10,653 bases of DNA from Bradyrhizobium sp. (GTDB lineage: Bacteria > Pseudomonadota > Alphaproteobacteria > Rhizobiales > Xanthobacteraceae), in the NCBI GenBank assembly GCA_028290165.1, contig JAQGKJ010000131.1, positions 1 through 10,653 of the forward strand, in the 5' to 3' direction. Below the pieces are notes generated by a model that saw only the letters and a program-made list of their open reading frames with translations, was not told the DNA's origin and ran no database searches. Below, in pieces: positions 1-6,217 of this stretch. Position numbers and translations under genes: made by a program. Each line of letters starts with the position of its first letter. Positions within the stretch are counted from its first letter, which is position 1.

Positions 1-135
1 TGGTTTGTCCTGATCGCGCTCCGCCGGGTGGCGGACCATTTTGGTTTATTGCGCCACGTCTGGCACCCGGCACTGTTCGTGTTCGCTTTCTACATGATCA
101 TCCTCTCGTCCATCGTCCTTATCGTCGCGCGTTGA
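1..135 (+). CDS. DUF1656 family (AaeX-like) inner-membrane protein, 3' part
   Basis: The first 44 codons of the window read open in frame 1 and stop at TGA 133-135; the start lies upstream of the window. The peptide reads W-F-V-L-I-A-L-R-R-V early and ends in a strongly hydrophobic helix (FVFAFYMIILSSIVLIVAR). DUF1656/AaeX proteins are about 65-75 residues with two membrane helices and usually sit directly before an HlyD-type fusion protein and next to a FUSC/AaeB transporter. That is the arrangement here, with the fusion protein starting about ten bases after the stop. The role of AaeX-type proteins in efflux is not settled. The family call rests on size, hydrophobicity and context, because the N-terminal half cannot be seen. 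Confidence 0.72.
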   Translation, partial: WFVLIALRRVADHFGLLRHVWHPALFVFAFYMIILSSIVLIVAR

Positions 136-144
136 GGTATGCAG

Positions 145-1125
145 ATGTCGAGCGTTGAACTGAAATCGGAGCATGCCAGGAAAAGCGAGGGAAGCACCGT
201 CCCGCGTCCTTTGGCGAGCAACCAAAACAACACCAAGTGGCGCATTCCAATCGCCCCAATACTCCTGACGCTGGGTACCGTCATGGTTGCGGCCTTGGTC
301 GCCTGGGCGACGTGGCAGGTCTATATGGGGTCACTCTGGACGCGAGACGGCACGGTGCGGGCCTACGTCGTCACGATGGCGCCCGAAGTGGCCGGACGAA
401 TCGTCAAGCTTCCGATCGCGGACAATCAGTTCGTGCATAAGGGCGACGTGCTGTTCGAAATCGAACCGGCCGACTATCGCATCGCGCTCGAGAGCGTCCA
501 GGCCCAGGCCAAGCGCGATACCGCCGCACTCGACTATGCTCGTGCGAACGAGGGTCGACAGGCGAGGCTTGAGGGAGAAGGCTGGGTCTCGACGAACATC
601 TATCAGCAGGCTGCAAGCTCGCTGTATCAGTTAGAGGCAGCCGTCGCGGTGGACCAGGCCGCCATTGCCAAGGCGCAGCTCGATCTCAGCCGTGTCGTCA
701 TTCGCTCGCCGGTCAACGGCTACGTGACAAATCTGCTGGTCCAATTAGGCGACTACGCCAATGTCGGCCAAAGGCTGGTTGCTCTCGTCGACGCCGATTC
801 TTTCTGGATCGACGGCTATTTCAACGAGACCAGCCTGGAGAGGATCCATGATGGCGATCCGGCGACCGTGAAGCTGATGGGCTACACTCAGCTCGTCCGC
901 GGGCACGTTGGCGGGGTCGCCCGTGGCATCAATGTTCCAAACGCGCAGCCAGATCAGGCAGGGCTAGCCTCGGTAAATCCGATCTTCACGTGGGTACGCC
1001 TCGCGCAGCGTGTGCCGGTGCGGATCCACATCGATCAGGTGCCGGAAGGCGTGCGCTTAGTAGTCGGCATGACGGCTACTGTGCAGATCGATCCGAAACC
1101 CGCAGTCGCCGTGCCCCGAAAATAG
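145..1125 (+). CDS. HlyD/EmrA-family membrane fusion protein (AaeA-like efflux subunit)
   Basis: Periplasmic adaptor that links an inner-membrane pump to the outer membrane, 326 residues from this start. An ATG at 139 is also in frame, but GAGG at 134-137 leaves only one base before it and seven before 145, so 145 is preferred. Visible in order: a short basic cytoplasmic segment, one membrane helix at about residues 35-58 (PIAPILLTLGTVMVAALVAW), the first half of a barrel-sandwich/lipoyl domain (about 65-110, with VVTMAPEVAGRIVKLPIADN and GDVLFEIEPADY), a helical hairpin (about 111-180), the second lipoyl half (IRSPVNGYVTNLLVQLGDYA), then a beta-barrel region with DSFWIDGYFNET and GMTATVQID. 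These are classic EmrA/AaeA features. The GAGG of its ribosome site overlaps the stop of the DUF1656 gene, which implies one operon; the pump itself must lie upstream of the window. The substrate is not determinable; aromatic acids or drugs are typical for the family. Confidence 0.93.
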   Translation: MSSVELKSEHARKSEGSTVPRPLASNQNNTKWRIPIAPILLTLGTVMVAALVAWATWQVYMGSLWTRDGTVRAYVVTMAPEVAGRIVKLPIADNQFVHKGDVLFEIEPADYRIALESVQAQAKRDTAALDYARANEGRQARLEGEGWVSTNIYQQAASSLYQLEAAVAVDQAAIAKAQLDLSRVVIRSPVNGYVTNLLVQLGDYANVGQRLVALVDADSFWIDGYFNETSLERIHDGDPATVKLMGYTQLVRGHVGGVARGINVPNAQPDQAGLASVNPIFTWVRLAQRVPVRIHIDQVPEGVRLVVGMTATVQIDPKPAVAVPRK

Positions 1126-1572
1126 TGGCGCACGTGTCTTGATCGCCAGAGTTATCTCGTGGGGCGCGATTCCGTGGATTGCGTTCCGGTTAGAAACATT
1201 CCCCAATGCGAATAGCTGATCCATACATCACGATCGCTCATGTCAGCGGTTCCTTGTCTGTCGTTGAGGGTGTACCTCCCGTCAAGAAATTAGGTAGTCA
1301 CTGTTGGGGATGCACTGTTCGAAAGTCGCCGAAATGTGATCGCCGGCGATCCGGTTGTCAGAACGTAGGCGAGGGGGATCGTTTGTCGTCCGCGGAACGC
1401 CAGCGCTTTTTCGGAACGCACTATCGCGCGCCGACGATCCTTCTTTGAGGCGTGCGTGTTGTGATGGTCGTTGGAACAGCCGCTGTGCCGGTTGTTCCAC
1501 GGTCTGACGGAAGTATGCATCCTCGCGGTGGATCAAGCGGATCGTGGCGACGAGTCCGCGATGCGGGAGGCT
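1126..1572. other. Intergenic stretch without a convincing gene
   Basis: About 450 bases lie between the efflux operon and the convergent 3' end of the eRF1-like gene. Open frames exist on both strands (for example 1206-1448 + and 1290-1520 -), but they lack ribosome sites and have low-complexity, family-less translations rich in Arg, Ser and Cys, so I do not call them. The stretch does contain a strong hairpin at 1472-1499 (listed separately) and a perfect 14-bp palindrome GATCGCCGGCGATC at 1338-1351. I see no tRNA, insertion-sequence end or clear U-tract terminator after the efflux gene. It may be decayed coding sequence or an untranslated region holding small RNA signals. Confidence 0.45.
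1472..1499. repeat. Inverted repeat / hairpin, 11-bp stem
   Basis: TGGAACAGCCG (1472-1482) pairs with CGGTTGTTCCA (1489-1499) around the 6-base loop CTGTGC; ten pairs are Watson-Crick and one is G-T, which is a wobble when the + strand is transcribed. There is no run of T on either side, so it is not a textbook intrinsic terminator. It lies 73 bases past the stop of the eRF1-like gene on the - strand and could be a 3' stabilising hairpin, a weak terminator or an operator. Confidence 0.5.
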
Positions 1573-1965
1573 TCAACTCGTTGCTCGCGGGGGTCCAATT
1601 TTGAAATGTTTTTTGGCGTAGGCCACGATCTCGCCGTCGCTGGGGTGATCGGCGGGTTCCACGCCAACGATGCGATCGCCGACTTTCGGGTGCTGTTCGC
1701 GCATGTATCTGGCAAGCTCGGTCTTGGCTCCGGCAGGGCCAATGATCAGGATCTCACCGGCTTCGTTGACGGCGTTCATCACCTGCGCAAAAAATTCCTT
1801 GTCGAAGCCGGCATGACCGCTGCCGATCGAATTGGCCTTGTGGTGAAGGTGCCGTGTCGGCAGGTGCGGATGCAGGGTAACTTCATCTTCCCCCGACAGG
1901 CCGACGTGAAAAACCTTGGCCTGCGAATGGTCGATCCAGACGATCCCGTGGAAGTGGGTCGGCAT
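1573..1965 (-). CDS. eRF1 domain 3-like 'translational machinery' protein
   Basis: 130 residues. The open frame extends further upstream to 2160, but the start at 1965 is chosen because AGAGGA lies nine bases before the ATG and the protein then opens with the family-like MPTHFHGIVWIDHSQAKVF. The centre holds RHLHHKANSIGSGH, followed by DKEFFAQVMNAV, the strand-turn ILIIGPAGAKTELARYM and, near the end, RIVGVEPADHPSDGEIVAYA. I recognise this as the short rhizobial protein usually annotated 'translational machinery protein'. It resembles domain 3 of the archaeal/eukaryotic release factor eRF1, the GPxxAKxE and DHPxDGE stretches being typical. Domain 3 alone lacks the GGQ catalytic domain, so peptide release activity is not expected; a ribosome-associated or stress role is only inference. 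It is divergent from the small exported protein gene, with about 80 bases between them. Confidence 0.85.
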   Translation of the reverse strand: MPTHFHGIVWIDHSQAKVFHVGLSGEDEVTLHPHLPTRHLHHKANSIGSGHAGFDKEFFAQVMNAVNEAGEILIIGPAGAKTELARYMREQHPKVGDRIVGVEPADHPSDGEIVAYAKKHFKIGPPRATS

Positions 1966-2008
1966 GATCTTGTCCTCTTGAACGGTGATCGGCCCGATCG
2001 CCCTCTGC

Positions 2009-2014
2009 ATTGTA
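2009..2014 (-). promoter_or_regulatory. Candidate -10 element for the eRF1-like gene
   Basis: On the - strand this reads TACAAT, five of six matches to TATAAT, placed 43 bases before the ATG at 1965. No good -35 hexamer is visible at 16-18 bases, so this is a weak prediction. The same segment on the + strand gives TTGTAA (2010-2015) 18 bases before TATAGG (2034-2039), a possible promoter for the divergent gene. That would put transcription start almost at its ATG. Confidence 0.27.
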
Positions 2015-2047
2015 ACAACAGCGGCGAGGTTGCTATAGGGTCTGTCG

Positions 2048-2236
2048 ATGAAACTTGCCGTGATTGGACTGGCAACGCTGGTTGCCCTGTGGGGAGCGAA
2101 CGCATTTGCGCGGGATTTGGCACGGGACAAGCCGGTCAAGCATCGCCCCGTCGTTGCCAAGCAGGACGCAAAGCCCGGCCGTGCCGGCGAACAAAGGACG
2201 CTGCCGTCGTACGGGAACCCGATGCCCGCCCGTTGA
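2048..2236 (+). CDS. Small predicted exported protein (62 residues)
   Basis: The reading frame opens with MKLAVIGLATLVALWGANAFA, a compact signal peptide with a plausible signal-peptidase site after ANAFA. A strongly basic, Pro- and Lys/Arg-rich mature part of about 40 residues follows, ending GNPMPAR. AGGG at 2037-2040 sits seven bases before the ATG and serves as a modest ribosome site. I do not recognise a named family; short exported proteins of this make-up are frequent in Bradyrhizobium and are usually annotated hypothetical. It is divergent from the eRF1-like gene and convergent with the SagB-type gene, whose stop codon is only 20 bases away. It overlaps a longer frame on the other strand upstream of 1965, which I judge to be the spurious one because this frame carries the signal peptide. 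Confidence 0.6.
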   Translation: MKLAVIGLATLVALWGANAFARDLARDKPVKHRPVVAKQDAKPGRAGEQRTLPSYGNPMPAR

Positions 2237-2258
2237 GCGGTTGCTCCGACCAGCCGCT
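2236..2258. terminator. Possible bidirectional hairpin between convergent genes
   Basis: AGCGGTTG (2236-2243) pairs with CAGCCGCT (2251-2258), eight pairs including one G-T, with a seven-base loop. The stem touches the TGA of the small exported protein gene on one side and the TAG of the SagB-type gene on the other. No T-run follows in either direction, so termination efficiency is uncertain. Confidence 0.33.
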
Positions 2259-3735
2259 AACTAGAAGCGTCGGGTTTGATGCCGCGGCCGATCGCAAACT
2301 GACCGACCAGGCCCTCGACGTGGAATTCGGTCCCGGTCATCTTCGCGAACAGATCGATGTTGTTGGTCCCGATCGCGCAGCCGCCCAACCCCATATCGGT
2401 CGCCATCAGGTAGAGCGTCTGGATCAAGACGCCGACATCCTTCAAGATAAGCGCGTAGGCGAGACCGCTGTACTTCCACGAAACCCTGCCGAAGCGTGCG
2501 GCGATCGTGATCAGGACTTGAGGTGCGGCAGGCGCGTCCATTGCAAATTCGGCTGCCGCCAACAGCGCTTCGAGCTCCCGCGGGCGCGCGCCGATCGGCA
2601 CCAGCGCATGCCCGTCGGCGTCGTAGTGATAGAAGCCGCGCGCAAGTCCCTCGCAGTTGGCCACCGCCAGATAGAGCTCGAGCTCGTAAGCACTGCCTCC
2701 CGACGGGTACGGCCTGGCGGCGTAATCGACCTCTGGGCCGCCGTCGCCAAGGTCGATCCCGCTTTTCCATGTCAAGCGGACCCGCGCGGTGTTGTCGAGA
2801 AACCGCGCAAGCTCGGCGAGCGTGATCGGTTGCTGGTCGTCGAAATCGCGCGTCGAATGCCGTTCCCGCAGGAGCTTTACAAACGGCGAAGCGGTTTGTG
2901 CGGTTGCGGTTGAGAATTTGCGCAGATCGATTTTCTTTCCGGGCCAGCGCGGCCGCACCGCCGGCAGAGGAGCGATCACGTCTGCATATGGATAGAGTCC
3001 TCCGAGCGGGTTGGCCTGCCGGCCTTCCGTGCTGCGCGCGTGGAACAAAAGATCATGAAAGTCCCAAAGAACGAGGTTCTCGTCGCCCTCGGTCGCCCTG
3101 AGGCCTCCGCCGCTCACAGCGTCGGTCTTGAAGAGAATCTGGCAATCCACCAGCAGGGCGAGCAGCTCGAGCCCCGGAAAGCCTTCCTGCCGCCGGAGGC
3201 GGCTGATTTTTTGCGGCGTAGACAACAGCGCGAGGACGGTTGCAACCTTCGGATTGCAAATTCTGAACAACGCGCCGGCGCGCGGCGATTCCAGCACCAT
3301 CTCATTGGCGCGCCGCCGCATATAGGCGAACCGTGACAGCACGACCGTCTCGGAAAGACCGAGCTTTGGGGTCTGCGGCCAATAGTCGGGCCCTTGCGGC
3401 TCGATGACGACGATCTCTTCCTGTTCGTCGCCCGGGCCTCCGAGGCGATATTCGAGCAGGCCCCGCTGCGCAAGCCGCCGGACGAGGAGGTCGATTTCCC
3501 TGTCGATGGCCCGGTCCAGGCGGGCGAATGAAGCAAGCGGCAGGCCGTTGTTTCGCAATTCGCCTGCGCGCGTCACTGCAGCGGCGCTGAACTTGCCAAG
3601 GCCGTCCCGAAGACCGTCGAAGCAGGCGGCGATATTGCCGTCTGCGTCGCTTTCGAGCGTGATGCGATTGTTCAGCCGGGCGGAAATGGCTGGCCGCGCA
3701 ATCTTTCGCCCTCGCATTTTTCGGGGAGCGCGCAA
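2257..3735 (-). CDS. SagB/McbC-type FMN-dependent azoline dehydrogenase (TOMM biosynthesis)
   Basis: Predicted to oxidise thiazoline/oxazoline rings on the precursor peptide to aromatic azoles, using FMN. The protein is 492 residues from TTG 3735; an in-frame ATG at 3717 is the alternative. TTG is preferred because GAGGAA, overlapping the stop of the preceding YcaO gene, lies about 11 bases ahead, whereas nothing precedes the ATG. Residues 1-270 form an N-terminal region typical of long SagB proteins. Residues about 285-490 form the nitroreductase-fold domain: RERHSTRDF (291-298, FMN contact), YPSGGSAYELELYL (343-356), and GLGGCAIG (449-456). A Lys-Tyr pair at 421-422 (VSWKYSGLAY) matches the catalytic Lys-Tyr motif known for TOMM dehydrogenases, so the enzyme looks intact. 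It follows the YcaO gene by 14 bases and is almost certainly co-transcribed with it. A plain nitroreductase is unlikely given the size and context. Confidence 0.93.
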   Translation of the reverse strand: MRAPRKMRGRKIARPAISARLNNRITLESDADGNIAACFDGLRDGLGKFSAAAVTRAGELRNNGLPLASFARLDRAIDREIDLLVRRLAQRGLLEYRLGGPGDEQEEIVVIEPQGPDYWPQTPKLGLSETVVLSRFAYMRRRANEMVLESPRAGALFRICNPKVATVLALLSTPQKISRLRRQEGFPGLELLALLVDCQILFKTDAVSGGGLRATEGDENLVLWDFHDLLFHARSTEGRQANPLGGLYPYADVIAPLPAVRPRWPGKKIDLRKFSTATAQTASPFVKLLRERHSTRDFDDQQPITLAELARFLDNTARVRLTWKSGIDLGDGGPEVDYAARPYPSGGSAYELELYLAVANCEGLARGFYHYDADGHALVPIGARPRELEALLAAAEFAMDAPAAPQVLITIAARFGRVSWKYSGLAYALILKDVGVLIQTLYLMATDMGLGGCAIGTNNIDLFAKMTGTEFHVEGLVGQFAIGRGIKPDASS

Positions 3736-3749
3736 GCCGCCAGGATTCC

Positions 3750-6056
3750 TCAGGTATGGGGGAGAAAAGGCGTGAGCTCGCTTTCCAACCGCGGACGATC
3801 GAGCAAGCCGAGTTTTACCGGAACGTCATAAAGCCTGCCCGGACCAAAACGCCGATAGAAATGCCGCAGCCCTGGAACGATCACCCGCACCACCGGGACC
3901 TCGACGTCCGATCGTGTCTGATCGAGCACGAGGAAATCATAGCCCGCCCGACTGGCGATCTCGACGCAGGCATTGACCTGGTCGCGTGTATTATCGTGAA
4001 CCTTCAAATCGGGCGCCGGCGGCACAAAGGGTTTATCGCTCGGAATCAGGAACGGATATTGCTCGAGGCGCAACGGCGTGACGCCGTCGAGTGTCGGCTT
4101 CTCGCCGCTTGCGCCGCCCATCATGCCAATGGACATGAACTGGGTAAGTTCGGTAAGCGAACGCAGCAAGCCGATGCGGCGATCGAAATGCGAGCCCGAA
4201 CCGAACTCGATATTTTCCTGGCCGTTTTGCATCCAGTGCATGATCGCGACATAGGTGGGAATACCGAGGTCGCTGGTAACGTCGAGCACCCAGAGCTTGC
4301 GTCCGGCATCGGCAAACTGGGTTCTGATGTCGCGGACGTAGGAATCGTCGAACTCGCCGAGGTCCACTTCCGCGCGCTGCGAACGGTTGTACCACCAGAT
4401 CGCGTAGGCATCCCGCTCGACCAGTTCGAGGAAGCCCTGAACGATGGCTTCCTCGCGGGTGTTGCCGGCCGCGCAGCCGTTGGAATCCGTATGGAAGTCC
4501 CTATAGAAGAAGTACAACAGGCCGGTCGGAAGATATTTGAACCGCTGGTCGCGCAGTGACCAGACCGGAGACCACTCGATCTTCGCCTTGGGATCAACCG
4601 GATCGGGAATAGGATGTGAATCGTCCGGCGGGGTGGGCCTTGTCTGAAACTGCGTTTCGCTGAAGAGCTGGACGTCGTTGGGGGGAAGGGCGTCTCCTTC
4701 CGGAAAATCCGTAAAGCGTCGCGTGAGCCTGATCTCGTCACCCTGGAAAATTCCCGAATAACGCTCGATCGCCTCCATCAGTGCGCTGGCTTCGCCCTGC
4801 TCGGCAGTAGAGCCCTTGCCGAAGCTGCCGCCACTCAGTCCGGACCTGAGTTGGTCGACGCTCTGGGCGGGCGCAGAGAAATTGTGCTGGGCGAAAAAGT
4901 TGGTGTTCATCGGCAGATCGGCCTCGATCCGCTCGAGCTTCGTGACCACGCCGGTGAGGGGGCTGACATGTTTTCGGAAACGCGCCACCGTGGCTCGCGA
5001 CGACACCGTGCGGTATCCGCCGCTGGTCATGATCAGCTTGGCCCCTGGGCCGATCTCGATCGGCGCGGGGGCGCGGCGCGGGTTCTGCAATTTCTTGTTG
5101 CCGCAGGTCGGGCATTGCGGCCGGCGCGCCACGTAGTGCTTTGCAATGGTCGCGCCCAACAGGTCGAAACTCGCAACATGATCGCGCAAATCGGTGCGAA
5201 AGCCGGAGGCGATCGCCTTGGCGATTTCGACGGCAGCAAATTGGATCGCGCTTTGTCCGAACGTCTTGCGGACGAGAGGTGAAACGGCGACGGGCCGCGC
5301 AGACCCCCGGTCGAGAAATCCCTTGATCTCGCGATTCCTGATCATGCGATCAAACAGGCAGGTCCAGCAGGCGCTCTCGCCCGGATTGAACAACGGTCCG
5401 ACCAGCGGAAAAACACCGGAGGGTTGCACCAGCATCCATGGAGTCTTGTCCGGCACACGCTGCTGGTTAAGTTCAGCCAGGCGTCGTTCGAGATAGTCGT
5501 TGACCAGCGTGATCGTCAGGTCGGGCGAACGATTGACGACGTGAACGCCGAGTTCACGCAGCGCGGCGGCAAGCTCCTTTGCACCTTCCACGTCAATTGA
5601 TTCAATGCGTACACGACAATTGCCAAGGTTCTTTTCCGCGACGTCAGCAGGTAACCCGAGGCTCGCCCAATAGCCGGCCACCGTGCCTGCGGAGGCCTGT
5701 GAGGCCGGCACAAGGTAGCGCCGCTCGGTCAGCCGCTTGAGGGCTTCTTCGATTTGATCGGACGGAAATTTCCGTCCCAACTCGCGAAAGAGTTCCGGAG
5801 CGCTCTTTCCGCGTTCTCCAATGGTCGCAGCGAGGGCACAATAGAGCTCACCGTGAAGGAAGAATTTCCGGTCCTCCGAGTAGAGGCATACGACATCGGG
5901 AGGCAGCACATAGGCGGTGAAATTCAGCGCGAATTGCAGAATATCTTTGCGGGCCGGCCGTGCTGTGCGGGTCTTGCGATTGGCTGTCATCGGGTCAGCA
6001 CGCGGATTCCTGTCGACTACTCCGGATCGCCGGCGCATGGCGAATACTTCGGCCAC
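3750..6056 (-). CDS. Fused TOMM leader-binding / E1-like / YcaO cyclodehydratase
   Basis: Predicted to bind the precursor leader and convert core Cys (possibly Thr) to azolines by ATP-dependent backbone phosphorylation. Length is 768 residues, close to fused cyclodehydratases such as the cyanobactin TruD/PatD enzymes. Residues about 35-120 resemble a RiPP recognition element (winged helix). Residues 140-340 are E1/ThiF-like, with two zinc-type pairs, C230-W-T-C233 and C315-P-T-C318. YcaO spans about 370-768 with the ATP/Mg motifs S424-x3-E428-x2-E431-R432, Q540-x3-E544-x2-E547-R548 and a SLTELTQF helix at 633-640. The C-terminus ends PFLPHT, proline-bearing but not the full PxPxP of classical azoline-forming YcaO proteins. 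The start is uncertain: GTG 6056 (used), ATG 6038 or ATG 5990; none has a strong ribosome site, and the shortest still keeps the whole recognition domain. It lies downstream of the precursor gene after a hairpin and just upstream of the dehydrogenase. Confidence 0.95.
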   Translation of the reverse strand: MAEVFAMRRRSGVVDRNPRADPMTANRKTRTARPARKDILQFALNFTAYVLPPDVVCLYSEDRKFFLHGELYCALAATIGERGKSAPELFRELGRKFPSDQIEEALKRLTERRYLVPASQASAGTVAGYWASLGLPADVAEKNLGNCRVRIESIDVEGAKELAAALRELGVHVVNRSPDLTITLVNDYLERRLAELNQQRVPDKTPWMLVQPSGVFPLVGPLFNPGESACWTCLFDRMIRNREIKGFLDRGSARPVAVSPLVRKTFGQSAIQFAAVEIAKAIASGFRTDLRDHVASFDLLGATIAKHYVARRPQCPTCGNKKLQNPRRAPAPIEIGPGAKLIMTSGGYRTVSSRATVARFRKHVSPLTGVVTKLERIEADLPMNTNFFAQHNFSAPAQSVDQLRSGLSGGSFGKGSTAEQGEASALMEAIERYSGIFQGDEIRLTRRFTDFPEGDALPPNDVQLFSETQFQTRPTPPDDSHPIPDPVDPKAKIEWSPVWSLRDQRFKYLPTGLLYFFYRDFHTDSNGCAAGNTREEAIVQGFLELVERDAYAIWWYNRSQRAEVDLGEFDDSYVRDIRTQFADAGRKLWVLDVTSDLGIPTYVAIMHWMQNGQENIEFGSGSHFDRRIGLLRSLTELTQFMSIGMMGGASGEKPTLDGVTPLRLEQYPFLIPSDKPFVPPAPDLKVHDNTRDQVNACVEIASRAGYDFLVLDQTRSDVEVPVVRVIVPGLRHFYRRFGPGRLYDVPVKLGLLDRPRLESELTPFLPHT

Positions 6057-6143
6057 CGCACATTCTCATCCGGCTCGCGCCAGCATTTTCGATTGAGTTG
6101 GAAACACACTCGCCGGTCACCGGCAAGCGTTTTGGCAAAAGGA

Positions 6144-6175
6144 ATTGGCCGGGTCGATCGTCGAGCCCGGCCAAT
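6144..6175 (-). terminator. Attenuator / partial terminator between precursor and cyclodehydratase genes
   Basis: ATTGGCCGGG (6144-6153) and CCCGGCCAAT (6166-6175) form a perfect 10-bp GC-rich stem. The inner TCGA (6154-6157) and TCGA (6161-6164) can extend it by four pairs past a single bulged base. In the - strand transcript the stem is followed by TCCTTTT. It begins 42 bases after the precursor stop codon and ends about 87 bases before the YcaO start. In known TOMM loci such as sagA-sagB, a leaky terminator after the precursor gene keeps precursor mRNA in excess of enzyme mRNA; I infer the same role here. Confidence 0.68.
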
Positions 6176-6217
6176 ACGATCTTCATTTGGCGATGCGCAA
6201 ACAGGAGGCGTCGCAGC

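Noticed and set aside
1338..1351. Perfect palindrome GATCGCCGGCGATC as an operator or attachment site
   Set aside because: It can arise by chance in GC-rich DNA, and no gene start or mobile element lies close enough to give it a role.
1206..1448. 80-residue + strand frame in the intergenic stretch
   Set aside because: No ribosome site, no recognisable domain, and overlapping frames of similar length exist on the other strand.
1966..2160. N-terminal extension of the eRF1-like gene up to 2160
   Set aside because: The extension is unlike the family, the ribosome site and canonical MPTHFH start are at 1965, and it overlaps the signal-peptide gene on the other strand.
1471..2913. Long + strand open frame of 480 codons
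   Set aside because: It runs antisense through the eRF1-like and SagB-type genes, has no family resemblance and arises from high-G+C third-position bias of the real genes.
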